Of a DNA stretch of 34,670 nt, positions 15,399 to 23,471 are shown piece by piece; the first letter of the stretch is position 1; every line of letters begins with the position of its first letter. Position numbers and translations under genes: made by a program. Below the pieces are notes generated by a model that did not search any database, had not been told where the DNA came from, and worked only from the letters and a program-made list of their open reading frames with translations. The DNA comes from an uncultured Eubacterium sp. (GTDB lineage: Bacteria; Bacillota; Clostridia; Lachnospirales; Lachnospiraceae). The stretch spans positions 1 through 34,670 of the forward strand of contig CAJTZN010000040.1 of assembly GCA_910584065.1 (NCBI GenBank), in the 5' to 3' direction.

Positions 15399-16637
15399 AT
15401 GAATATTCTTGTGGTATATCCGCAACCAGACAAATCTAAGAAACCACGATTTGGTTTTTCATATGAAATGCTGACAATTTCTACAATTTTGGCAAAATAT
15501 CATAATGTGCATATAAAAGATTTTTCTTGCGAATCTTTTGATTCATTTGACTTTGTAGATTATATCCGCAGAGAGGATATTGATCTTGCTCTGGTTGAGT
15601 GCGATTCTTATGCCTTAAAGCGTTCACAGAATATTTTTCACGCGGCGAAGATTATTGACATATTGAATAAATATACCACAACAATCGCTTATGGGAACTA
15701 TTGCTACATAACAAAAAGAAATTTTGGAAATGCAAAGTATACAATCACCGAAAACGAAATCAACAATATAATTGATTACATAAATCAGTTTGAAAAGGAT
15801 AATATTGTTCCCTATGTAAAAGCATATGATGAGATTCCATATATCAACAGGGATATGCTTTTAAAAATCTCATATTATCAAGAGAATAAACGGAATACAT
15901 TATTACAGACATCTAAAGGCTGTGAGAATACTTGCATCTTTTGTCAAAGAAAAGGCTGGCAAAGTTGCTATCTTCCACATTCGTATGACTATGTGTTAGG
16001 AGAAATAAAAGAGATTAGAAGGAAGGGTTATCAAAATGTATGGGTTACTGATGAAAACTTTACATTCAATCTTTCTCGAGCTAAAGGATTATTGGATAAA
16101 ATCATACAGTCAAACTTGCATGAGAACTTTCGTTTTTTCATTAGCAGTTGGGCAAATATTGACGAAGAATTTTTGGATTTGGCCAAAAGATGCAATGTAA
16201 AAATTATCAGTTTCGGTATCGAAAGTGGTAACAAAGAAATATTGCAGTTCTATAGAAAAAACATCAATATAAGTAAAGTGCCTGGCATTATTCAGTACGC
16301 TAACTCGATAGGTATATTTACGGTTGGCAATTTCATCATTGGAGCCCCGATGGAGACTGGGGAAACCATTAATGAAACGTTTGAACTTATTAAAAAATGT
16401 GAGTTTGATCAGATTAACATAAAGAATCTTGATTATATGATAGGATCTACTTTATATGAAACACTTAATGATGAACTGAAAACAGAAGATCATTTATTTG
16501 CCAGTTTTGAGAATGGGTTAAATAATTTCAAATTGGACGATATAAAAAAGATAAAAGATACATTCTTGTCAGAGTATTACCAGTTACACCGATTGAACTT
16601 TGAGAAAAAAATCAGGATTTATGGAACGCCATTTTAA
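15399..16637 (+). CDS. Radical SAM enzyme with B12-binding-type N-terminal domain
   Basis: 412 residues. The N-terminus (1-135) has the alternating strand-helix pattern of cobalamin-binding domains fused to radical SAM (MNILVVYPQP...ISTILAKYHNVHIKDF; DLALVECDSY), but no DxHxxG-type lower-ligand motif; most class B enzymes also lack it. The cluster motif is CENTCIFC (Cys 175, 179, 182), followed by VTDENF and GIESGNKEIL, as in the BchE/elp3-like radical SAM family. Class B members often methylate unactivated carbons, but several do other chemistry. As the second radical SAM enzyme in the operon it could act on the same peptide or make a modifying group. Close spacing supports co-transcription. 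Confidence 0.87.
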   Translation: MNILVVYPQPDKSKKPRFGFSYEMLTISTILAKYHNVHIKDFSCESFDSFDFVDYIRREDIDLALVECDSYALKRSQNIFHAAKIIDILNKYTTTIAYGNYCYITKRNFGNAKYTITENEINNIIDYINQFEKDNIVPYVKAYDEIPYINRDMLLKISYYQENKRNTLLQTSKGCENTCIFCQRKGWQSCYLPHSYDYVLGEIKEIRRKGYQNVWVTDENFTFNLSRAKGLLDKIIQSNLHENFRFFISSWANIDEEFLDLAKRCNVKIISFGIESGNKEILQFYRKNINISKVPGIIQYANSIGIFTVGNFIIGAPMETGETINETFELIKKCEFDQINIKNLDYMIGSTLYETLNDELKTEDHLFASFENGLNNFKLDDIKKIKDTFLSEYYQLHRLNFEKKIRIYGTPF

Positions 16638-16658
16638 GAAAAAGGGAGAAATTGAAGG

Positions 16659-16880
16659 ATGAATCTATTTGGATGGTGGAAAAAAAAGAAAGCCTATATT
16701 AAAGGAAATTTGCAGCAGGACAAAGAGGATCAGGATATTTGTCCAGTGTGTAATGGACAAGGTTATAGGATCGATGACAACCATTTTTTTACAGATTGTG
16801 ATGATTATGAAAGGCACTATTTATGTTGTAGGAGATGTGAAGGAACTGGACGTTATCACAAAAATAGAGATGATTATTGA
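16659..16880 (+). CDS. Small DnaJ-type zinc-finger protein
   Basis: 73 residues. Two DnaJ-like CxxCxGxG elements, CPVCNGQGY and CRRCEGTGR, are separated by an acidic, aromatic stretch and preceded by a basic N-terminus (GWWKKKKAY). One zinc site is likely. The same fold in DnaJ and related proteins binds unfolded or Cys-rich peptides. It is 21 bp after the radical SAM gene in the same orientation and closes the AT-rich operon, so a role in handling the peptide or its cysteines is conceivable. It could equally be unrelated. Confidence 0.68.
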   Translation: MNLFGWWKKKKAYIKGNLQQDKEDQDICPVCNGQGYRIDDNHFFTDCDDYERHYLCCRRCEGTGRYHKNRDDY

Positions 16881-16916
16881 AATTAGTGAGTCAAATTCAA
16901 TAAATTGGGGCATGCC

Positions 16917-18068
16917 CTAGTTATTTAATACCGTATGATGGTTTTCCGGCGTACTTGCAGTGATAGGAAGAAACGTATAACCGTTCTTCTTCCCATACTT
17001 AATGATTTTTTCCAGAGCATTTATCGTTTTGTCATTACTGCCGAAATCGTGCATCAGGACGATGTTACGCCTTCCTTTACGGAGTCCTTTCGTCACATTC
17101 TTATAAACCGCTTCCGAAGTATGGACACCGCCGGCATCCCCGGAAGATACATTCCAGTCGAAATAATGGTAACCCCAGTCATGGACTTTTTTCGTGAGCC
17201 GCGTCATGATCCCCGGGTTGTAGCGGCTGACCTGGTTGGAGCTGCCGCCGGGGAAGCGGGAAACGCTGCACCAGACCCCGAATTTATCGAAAAATAGATT
17301 ACGGAGTTTTTCGAGATTGTTACGGTAAACTTTTTCAGACCGGTAAATGACATCGTATTTATGCTGGTAACCGTGAAGGGCGAGGGAGTGCCCTTCGTTC
17401 AATACCCTCTGTGTCAGATCGAAATCAGATGCTGCCGGTTTCAGCTCAAAAAAGGTGGCTGGGACTTTTTGTTTTTTTAGGATGTTCAGCACCTTCGGCG
17501 TGGTGTAACGGTTTGGCCCGTCGTCAAACGTGAGGTAGATACTGCTTTTTATGGCTGGAGTGACCTCGAGACGGCACATAAAATTGTGGTCATCCGATGT
17601 GCCGGTTATGCATGTGGTTCCCGCTTTTTTTGCGCGGATCTGTCCGTTTTTATCTACCTGTGCGACAGAAGGGTTCTCCGAATGCCATTGTACTTTACTG
17701 TCTGGTTTCTGGCTGAACTGAAGATCCAGATGCTCGCCCTTGATCATGGAAAATTCCGGATATACCATGCCGCGCTTTTTTACGTCGATCTGGTATGTGC
17801 GTTTTCCATCGTCCGTTTTGGCTGTGATCTTTGCTGTTCCAGTCTTTATAGCATGGATGATCCCGTCGTCGGATATTGTGGCGATGGATGGATCCATACT
17901 TTTATAGGAGATCACTTTTTCTTTGGAAATTTGTTTTGTTTCACTGAGGAGCAGTGTGATCGTTTTGGTCTCTGCCTGTGCGCGGCAGGGAAATAGAGTA
18001 CTGGTAAAAGTGGTTAAGAGAAGTAATGTAGTCAATAATGTGAAAAAATAGTTGAATGTTGATTTCAT
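16917..18068 (-). CDS. Secreted polysaccharide deacetylase (NodB) with two Ig-like (BIG2) domains
   Basis: 383 residues. A signal peptide (MKSTFNYFF followed by a TLLLLTTF-type hydrophobic core and ending near AQAE) directs export. Two BIG2-like repeats follow (about 36-97 and 100-168; SMDPSIATISDDGIIHAIKTG and NPSVAQVDKNGQIRAKKAG). The NodB domain has YLTFDDGPN, HGYQHKYD, RFPGG, DWNVSSGDA and LMHDFG, the motifs for metal binding and catalysis, with Gly in place of the usual Ser/Thr in motif 2. It probably removes acetyl groups from peptidoglycan or another wall glycan. The gene converges on the RiPP operon with 36 bp between them and no clear terminator. Confidence 0.92.
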   Translation of the reverse strand: MKSTFNYFFTLLTTLLLLTTFTSTLFPCRAQAETKTITLLLSETKQISKEKVISYKSMDPSIATISDDGIIHAIKTGTAKITAKTDDGKRTYQIDVKKRGMVYPEFSMIKGEHLDLQFSQKPDSKVQWHSENPSVAQVDKNGQIRAKKAGTTCITGTSDDHNFMCRLEVTPAIKSSIYLTFDDGPNRYTTPKVLNILKKQKVPATFFELKPAASDFDLTQRVLNEGHSLALHGYQHKYDVIYRSEKVYRNNLEKLRNLFFDKFGVWCSVSRFPGGSSNQVSRYNPGIMTRLTKKVHDWGYHYFDWNVSSGDAGGVHTSEAVYKNVTKGLRKGRRNIVLMHDFGSNDKTINALEKIIKYGKKNGYTFLPITASTPENHHTVLNN

Positions 18069-18219
18069 GATGGTCGTCCTTTCTGATCATTCCAATTTCC
18101 TCAGTGCTGTACACGTGTATAGTATATAGCCTCTCCTTCGTCCGATAATCTTTTTTACGTAGTTCCGGTTTTATATTCCCTGTACTATTTTTCTTTTCCA
18201 ACTGCCACATCCAGCTTAT

Positions 18220-18247
18220 ATTATACTATATAACTTACGGGTGTCAA
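18220..18247 (-). promoter_or_regulatory. Sigma-A promoter of the deacetylase gene
   Basis: On the minus strand, TTGACA (18247-18242), a 16-bp spacer and TATAAT (18225-18220). Both hexamers match consensus. The leader is about 145 nt. Together with the promoter at 18364 and the palindrome at 18259 this accounts for the gene-free stretch 18069-18523. Confidence 0.78.
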
Positions 18248-18258
18248 GTACGGTGCCC

Positions 18259-18272
18259 GCAGAAATTTCTGC
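18259..18272. repeat. 14-bp perfect palindrome between divergent genes
   Basis: GCAGAAATTTCTGC, just upstream of the deacetylase -35 box and about 90 bp before the divergent promoter. It is a plausible operator for either gene; the partner protein is unknown. Confidence 0.4.
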
Positions 18273-18363
18273 CGACGGTTTTGACAGGATTTCAAAAAAC
18301 TGTTCCTTAAAGACTGTGCGGCAGATGGAAGAATATTTGAGCCACTGTGTTTGAAATTTTTTG

Positions 18364-18392
18364 TTGAACATCGAAAAGCGAAGTGCTATACT
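18364..18392 (+). promoter_or_regulatory. Sigma-A promoter of the Schlafen-like gene
   Basis: TTGAAC (18364-18369), a 17-bp spacer and TATACT (18387-18392), about 130 bp before the start codon. Confidence 0.65.
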
Positions 18393-18523
18393 TTATTGTG
18401 TATCTGATTTTAAATGATTATTAGATGCGGGGACTGTGAACGGAATATCATTACACGTATCTGGATAGATTATATATGCGGCGATAAACAGTTTTTCAAA
18501 GTTTTGCAAGGGAGGCCGGCGAG

Positions 18524-20149
18524 ATGACGGTTGAAGAAATAATCCGCGGTGAATCAAAAAATGTGGAGTTTAAGGAAATATTGCCAAACAATTCGGAAAG
18601 ATATACTAAGACTATAGTTGCTTACGCGAATACTCAGGGCGGAAAGCTGTTCATAGGAGTAGGCGATGAAAATAGGGAAATTGTCGGTGTGGATGAAGCA
18701 ATCCTATTTCAGACGATGGACCGTATCGCTAATGCTGTTTCTGATTCATGCGAGCCTCAGATCGTGCCAGAAATTGAGCCATATACAATCGAAGGGAAGA
18801 CAATTATAATCGTTACGGTGGAACCGGAGCCGCAGAGGCCATATTATTTGAAATCAAAGGGAAAAGAGAAAGGTACTTACGTCCGTGTTGGCGCCACAAC
18901 GCGTCTTGCTTCTTTGAATAAAATAAAAGAACTGGAACTGGAGGGGGAAAAGATTTCATGGGACGAGCTGATCTGCATCGGATATAAAGTTACAGAGAAT
19001 GCCATTAAAAAATTATGTCGTGATATGAACACCCGCCGCAAGGAGATTCAGGAACGAAAAAATCTTTTAGAGAAACTTCCGACGGTGACAAGGACGAATT
19101 TGGAAAATTGGAAGGTGCTAAAGAAAACGAATGAGGGTTATCTGGCATCCAATGCATTCGTGCTCCTGACTTCCGACCATTTCCCGTTTTCCAAAACACA
19201 GTGCGCTGTTTTTAAGGGAACCGACCGCACGTTATTTATTGATAAGCGGGAATATACGGGGCCGATATATGAGCAAATCGAAGAATCACTGAATTTTGTT
19301 TTGCGAAATATTCGGCTTGGAGCGAAAATTGAAGGCTTGCAGCGAAAGGAATCATATGAACTCCCAGTAGAAGCCATCAGGGAGATGATTGTGAATGCAC
19401 AGTGCCATCGTAACATGACAGATGAATCTTGTGTACAGGTGGCTATTTATGATGACCGTCTGGAAGTCACATCACCGGGAGGTTTATACAATGGTCTGAC
19501 ATTTGAAGAAGCCATGCAGGGGCATTCTAAGCTGAGAAACCGGGCAATCGCCAATGTATTCAGTCAGATTGGACTGGTCGAAGCGTGGGGGACAGGACTT
19601 CGAAGGATCAGGAATGCTACTCGCGAACTTGGTTTACCAGAGCCGGAGTTCATTGAGATGCCAGAGTTTTTTCGGGTGAATCTTTACCGCAGGCCTTTTC
19701 AGGTGGATGAACAGCGGGATGTCGGAGAAAAACCAGAGAATGTCGGAGATGTCGGAGAAAAACTGGAGAATGTCGGAGATAGTGTCGGAGAAAAACCAAA
19801 GAATGTCGGAGATGTCGGAGAAAAACTGGAGGATGTCGGAGATGGTGTCGGAGAAAAACCAGAGGATGTCGGAGATAATGTCGGAGAAAAACCAGAGAAT
19901 GTCGGAGATGTCGGAGAAAAACCGGAGAATGTCGGAGACAATGAAAAGACGCCGTTGAATGACAAAGATGCAAAAGCAACGGTATTAAAAATCATTATTA
20001 ACAATAACAAGGTATCAGCTGCCGAGATTGCAAAAGATATGCTTGTTACGCAGCGAACGGTGGAACGCTACATCAAAGAACTTCGCGAAGAAGGTAATTT
20101 GATCCGGCACGGATCCGCGCGTGGCGGGTATTGGGAAGTTGTGAAATAA
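18524..20149 (+). CDS. Schlafen AlbA_2-type regulator with HATPase_c_4, repeat linker and HTH
   Basis: 541 residues. Residues about 8-125 form an AlbA_2 domain (ESKNVEFKE, IVAYANTQGGKLFIGVGDENREIVGV). The middle has the HATPase_c_4 pattern of this family (AIREMIVNAQCHRNM, LEVTSPGGLYNGLTFEEA, GLVEAWGTGLRRI). Residues about 399-472 are seven VGEKPENVGD-type repeats. The C-terminus (KATVLKIIINNNKVSAAEIAKDMLVTQRTVERYIKELREEGNLI) is a winged helix. Members are often labelled putative transcriptional regulator or RecG-like helicase, but no helicase motif is present. The ribosome-binding site is AGGGAGG. Reading frame is kept through the repeats. The function is not established; DNA-binding control or a defence role are possible. 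Confidence 0.87.
   Translation: MTVEEIIRGESKNVEFKEILPNNSERYTKTIVAYANTQGGKLFIGVGDENREIVGVDEAILFQTMDRIANAVSDSCEPQIVPEIEPYTIEGKTIIIVTVEPEPQRPYYLKSKGKEKGTYVRVGATTRLASLNKIKELELEGEKISWDELICIGYKVTENAIKKLCRDMNTRRKEIQERKNLLEKLPTVTRTNLENWKVLKKTNEGYLASNAFVLLTSDHFPFSKTQCAVFKGTDRTLFIDKREYTGPIYEQIEESLNFVLRNIRLGAKIEGLQRKESYELPVEAIREMIVNAQCHRNMTDESCVQVAIYDDRLEVTSPGGLYNGLTFEEAMQGHSKLRNRAIANVFSQIGLVEAWGTGLRRIRNATRELGLPEPEFIEMPEFFRVNLYRRPFQVDEQRDVGEKPENVGDVGEKLENVGDSVGEKPKNVGDVGEKLEDVGDGVGEKPEDVGDNVGEKPENVGDVGEKPENVGDNEKTPLNDKDAKATVLKIIINNNKVSAAEIAKDMLVTQRTVERYIKELREEGNLIRHGSARGGYWEVVK
19718..19939 (+). repeat. In-frame tandem repeat encoding VGEKPENVGD units
   Basis: Seven units of 30 or 33 bp (DVGEKPENVG or D-x-VGEKPENVG) plus a final Asp codon. 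Units differ mainly at single codons (Pro/Leu, Asn/Asp). Since 30 and 33 are multiples of 3, gain or loss of whole units would change linker length but keep the frame. The repeats hold open frames on both strands that are not genes. Confidence 0.95.
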
Positions 20150-20228
20150 AACGATATAGAATACACGATAAATGCTGCGCAAGGATATACTTCCATCGTC
20201 CCTGACCGTCAGTTGTGCTGCCGGACGT

Positions 20229-20320
20229 AAAAAATCCCCCCGCCAGCACCTTTGCCGCCGGGGAGATATCACCACTTGCGTGGCGATTGCCACTTTCGTG
20301 GCATCTAAGGGGGAGGATAA
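20229..20320 (-). ncRNA. Candidate structured RNA ending in a terminator
   Basis: On the minus strand three hairpins follow one another. TGCCAC-GAAA-GTGGCA (20303-20288) has a GNRA loop. The directly abutting ATCGCCAC-GCAA-GTGGTGAT (20287-20268) has 8 bp, one of them G-U, and again a GNRA loop. A long GC-rich stem, CCCCG/CGGGG outermost (20263-20238), runs into six T (20234-20229). On the plus strand the G-U becomes an A-C mismatch and the loops are not GNRA, so the minus strand is favoured. A TCCCCC stretch near 20309-20314 could pair with the terminator 3' arm. No convincing promoter was found. The 5' end is a guess. I do not recognise a known family. Confidence 0.42.
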
Positions 20321-20422
20321 GTATTTTAACTTTATCATTTGCACATAATAAAGTATAACCGCAACCGTTTCTTTTATACACGGAATCGGAAAAACTTAAA
20401 ATTTTTTTGGAGGTTGGAACAA

Positions 20423-21742
20423 ATGGATCGTATGACACAGACTGCGGACCGGCTGCTGAACCGGATTTCGGTATCCACATGCAGTTTTACGACGGCGGCG
20501 GAAGCAATCCGGACGCTGGAGGATCAGGGATTTCGGGAACTCCGTCTGTCGGGATCAGAGTGGCAGGCAGAACCGGGCGGGAATTATTATATCAATGTCA
20601 ATGACTCGACGGTATACGCGTTTTCTATCGGTAAACGATTTGACTGCACGCGTGCGGACGGACCGGGCCAGATGCTCCGGCTGGCGCTGGCGCATACCGA
20701 TCATCCGTGTCTGTACGTAAAAAGCAGGCCGGAAGTTGTCTCACATGGATATGGAAAACTAAATACGGAAATATATGGCGGGCCGATATTAAATACATGG
20801 CTTGACCGACCGCTGTCGGCGGCGGGAAAAGTCATTTTGAAAACGGACAGCACGTTTGAGCCGGAGGTGCGGATCATTGATATGAAAAAACCGCTGTTTA
20901 CGATACCGAATCTGGCAATCCACCTGAACAGGGATGTGAATAAGGGGGTGGAACTGAACCGCCAGACGGATATGATGCCGGTCGCCTGTGTGGGCGGAAA
21001 CGAGGTGGACGAGCAGTTTTTTATGCAGATGCTCTCTCGCCGGATGAACGTATCGGTGTCGGAAATACTGGATTATGAACTGTATTTATACAATTGTGAC
21101 GCCGGGGATGTCATTGGTTTTCAGGAAGATATGATCTCGGCGCCGCGCCTGGATAATATCACTTCGGTGGAGGCGTGCCTGCACGGGATATGCGGGTCCG
21201 GGCGGGAGAACGGCATCAATGGCGTGGTTCTGTTTGATAACGAGGAAATCGGCAGCAGAACGAGACAGGGGGCGGATTCGGTCCTGCTGTCAATGGTGGT
21301 CGAGAAACTGTATGCTGCGCTCGGTGCAGGGGAGGAGGAAGCGAAAACGGCGTTTGTCAATGGATTTGCCCTCTCGCTTGACGTCGCGCACGGATTTCAT
21401 CCGAATAAGGCGGATAAAGCGGATCCGACCAATGAAAATCCGCTCGGAAAGGGCGTTGTGATCAAGCGCTCGAGCGCGCAGAATTATGTTACGAACAGCG
21501 AAGCGGTCGGGAGTATGATGATGCTCATGGAAAATGCGGATATTCCTTATCAGAAATTCGCGAGCCGGTCGGATGCGACGCAGGGCGGCACGCTCGGGGC
21601 GATTGCATCGAAATATCTGCCGATGAAGATCGTCGATATGGGAGTGCCGGTGCTGGCGATGCACTCATCACGGGAGTTGATGGCGGTCGCAGATCAGGTA
21701 TCGCTGGAACGGGTTGTGAGAGAGTTCTTTTTGGAAGAATAA
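20423..21742 (+). CDS. apeB: M18 family aminopeptidase (aspartyl aminopeptidase type)
   Basis: 439 residues from ATG 20423, chosen for GGAGG 9 nt upstream; the frame extends to 20339 without a ribosome-binding site. The family's metal-binding and catalytic residues are visible: ALAHTDHPCLYVK, NCDAGD, FDNEEIGSRTRQGADS, DVAHGFHP, and the late RSDATQGGTLG. Members are cytosolic di-zinc enzymes that remove N-terminal acidic or other residues. It is the first gene of a tight run with nfo, tatD, rsmA and an S1 protein. Confidence 0.93.
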   Translation: MDRMTQTADRLLNRISVSTCSFTTAAEAIRTLEDQGFRELRLSGSEWQAEPGGNYYINVNDSTVYAFSIGKRFDCTRADGPGQMLRLALAHTDHPCLYVKSRPEVVSHGYGKLNTEIYGGPILNTWLDRPLSAAGKVILKTDSTFEPEVRIIDMKKPLFTIPNLAIHLNRDVNKGVELNRQTDMMPVACVGGNEVDEQFFMQMLSRRMNVSVSEILDYELYLYNCDAGDVIGFQEDMISAPRLDNITSVEACLHGICGSGRENGINGVVLFDNEEIGSRTRQGADSVLLSMVVEKLYAALGAGEEEAKTAFVNGFALSLDVAHGFHPNKADKADPTNENPLGKGVVIKRSSAQNYVTNSEAVGSMMMLMENADIPYQKFASRSDATQGGTLGAIASKYLPMKIVDMGVPVLAMHSSRELMAVADQVSLERVVREFFLEE

Positions 21743-21762
21743 AGATCAAATGGAGGGAAACT

Positions 21763-22635
21763 ATGTTTTTATTAGGTTCACATGTGGGAATGAGTGGGAA
21801 GGATATGATGCTTAATTCAGTCAAAGAGGCGGTATCTTATGGCGCGAATACATTCATGCTCTATACGGGCGCGCCGCAGAATACGAGACGCAAAAAAGTA
21901 GAGGAATTGAATATCGAGGCGGCGAAACAGTATATGGCGGAAAACGGCATCAAAACCTTTGTCGTACACGCCCCTTATATTATCAATTTGGCCAATACGG
22001 TGAAGCCGGAAACGTTTGATATCGCAGTGGAATTTTTAGGCATCGAGATTCAGCGGACCGCGGCGATGGGTTCGGATGTCCTCGTGCTGCATCCGGGCGC
22101 GCATGTGGGCGCCGGCGTAGAGGCGGGCACCGCGCAGATCATCAAGGGGCTGGATCTCGTGATGACGCCTGACATGCCAGTCAATATCGCATTGGAGACG
22201 ATGGCGGGGAAGGGAACGGAGATCGGCAGAACATTCGAGGAACTGCGCGCGATCTATGATGGTGTGAAATATCCGGAAAAACTGCGGGTTTGTTTTGATA
22301 CGTGCCATGTAAACGATGCGGGGTACGATATTGTCCATGATTACGAGGGCGTGATGCAGCAGTTCGATGAAGTGATCGGACTTTCGCAAATTGCGGTTTT
22401 CCATATCAACGACAGCAAAAATCCCCTCGGTTCGCATAAGGACAGGCACGAGAACATCGGAAAAGGAAGTATTGGCTTCGATACGATCTATAAAGTCGTA
22501 TCGGACGAGCGGTTCCTGCATATTCCCAAAATCTTAGAGACGCCGTATATCAAAGACGAGGACGACCCGAAAAAATCGGAACCACCTTATAAAGAAGAAA
22601 TTGCACAGCTGCAAAATGCTGACACGGGAAATTAG
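21763..22635 (+). CDS. nfo: Endonuclease IV (AP endonuclease family 2)
   Basis: 290 residues. Zinc-ligand motifs of the AP endonuclease TIM barrel are in order: LGSHVGMSG, VVHAPYIINLA, LVLHPGAHVGAG, IALETMAGKG, VCFDTCHVNDAGYD, VFHINDSKNPLGSHKDRHENIGKG, and a final ILETP. It cleaves DNA 5' to abasic sites in base-excision repair. GGAGG lies 7 nt before the ATG, and the start is 20 bp after apeB, so co-transcription is likely. Confidence 0.96.
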   Translation: MFLLGSHVGMSGKDMMLNSVKEAVSYGANTFMLYTGAPQNTRRKKVEELNIEAAKQYMAENGIKTFVVHAPYIINLANTVKPETFDIAVEFLGIEIQRTAAMGSDVLVLHPGAHVGAGVEAGTAQIIKGLDLVMTPDMPVNIALETMAGKGTEIGRTFEELRAIYDGVKYPEKLRVCFDTCHVNDAGYDIVHDYEGVMQQFDEVIGLSQIAVFHINDSKNPLGSHKDRHENIGKGSIGFDTIYKVVSDERFLHIPKILETPYIKDEDDPKKSEPPYKEEIAQLQNADTGN

Positions 22636-22644
22636 GAGGTAAAC

Positions 22645-23421
22645 ATGATTTTCGATACACATACCCATTACGATGACGAAGCGTTTGACGGCGACAGGGG
22701 GGAACTGATCACCGGCCTTTTTCAGAAAGGAGTTGGTACGGTTGTCACCGTAGGGGCGGATATGGCGACGAGCAGGGCGGCGCTGGAATTAGCAGGAAGA
22801 TATGAAAATGTGTATGCGGCGATCGGCGTTCATCCCAGTGAGACACACGGCATGACGGAGCAGGATCTGACGTGGCTTCGCGCCCATGCTGCGGATCAAA
22901 AGGTCGTGGCGGTCGGTGAGATCGGACTCGATTATCACTGGAAAGATACGGAACCGCCTGTGCAGAAACAATGGTTTGAAAAACAGATCGCGCTGGCAAA
23001 GGAAGTCGATCTTCCGGTGATCTACCACAGCCGGGAGGCCGCGGAGGACACGATGAAGATCATATGTGAGACGAAAGCGTACGAATGCGGCGGTGTGATC
23101 CATTGCTACTCGTATGCCAGGGAAATGGCGCTGGAATATGTGAAAATGGGTTATTTCATCGGAGTCGGAGGCGTCGTGACATTTAAGAACGGCAGGAAGC
23201 TAAAGGAAACGGTGGAAGCGGTCCCGATTGAACATATCGTACTGGAAACGGACTGCCCGTACCTTTCGCCCGAACCGTACCGGGGCAAACGTAACGATTC
23301 GTCGAAGCTTGGCTATGTCGTCGATGAGATTGCCCGCATCAAAGGGATAACAGCAGAAGAAGTCATTGACATCACAGAGCAGAACGCAAGACGCCTGTAC
23401 CGGTTGGATAAACGATCGTAA
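22645..23421 (+). CDS. tatD: TatD family metal-dependent DNase
   Basis: 258 residues with the TatD pattern: FDTHTHYDDEAFDGDR at the N-terminus, IGVHPSE, VAVGEIGLDYHW, VIYHSREA, VIHCYS and LETDCPYLSPEPYRGKRN. Members are 3'-5' exonucleases linked to DNA repair and quality control. AGGAGG precedes the ATG. The gene order tatD-rsmA is common in Firmicutes, usually with rnmV between; rnmV is absent here. Confidence 0.96.
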   Translation: MIFDTHTHYDDEAFDGDRGELITGLFQKGVGTVVTVGADMATSRAALELAGRYENVYAAIGVHPSETHGMTEQDLTWLRAHAADQKVVAVGEIGLDYHWKDTEPPVQKQWFEKQIALAKEVDLPVIYHSREAAEDTMKIICETKAYECGGVIHCYSYAREMALEYVKMGYFIGVGGVVTFKNGRKLKETVEAVPIEHIVLETDCPYLSPEPYRGKRNDSSKLGYVVDEIARIKGITAEEVIDITEQNARRLYRLDKRS

Positions 23422-23471
23422 ACAGGAACGGTTGTGTTTACTGTCACATTTTTCATAAAGAAAGGAATGGC

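Noticed and set aside
19718..19939. Possible CRISPR array
   Set aside because: The units are contiguous and encode protein in frame; there are no unique spacers.
19650..20010. Repetitive frames (FLRHLRHS..., SPTFSGFSPT..., MSEKNQRMSE...) on both strands
   Set aside because: By-products of the 30/33-bp tandem repeat, which stays open in all frames.
20339..20422. Longer N-terminus for the M18 aminopeptidase
   Set aside because: No ribosome-binding site at 20339, whereas GGAGG lies 9 nt before ATG 20423.
20150..20422. Plus-strand terminator of the Schlafen-like gene at the hairpin cluster
   Set aside because: On the plus strand no T tract follows any of the hairpins; the T tract is on the minus strand.
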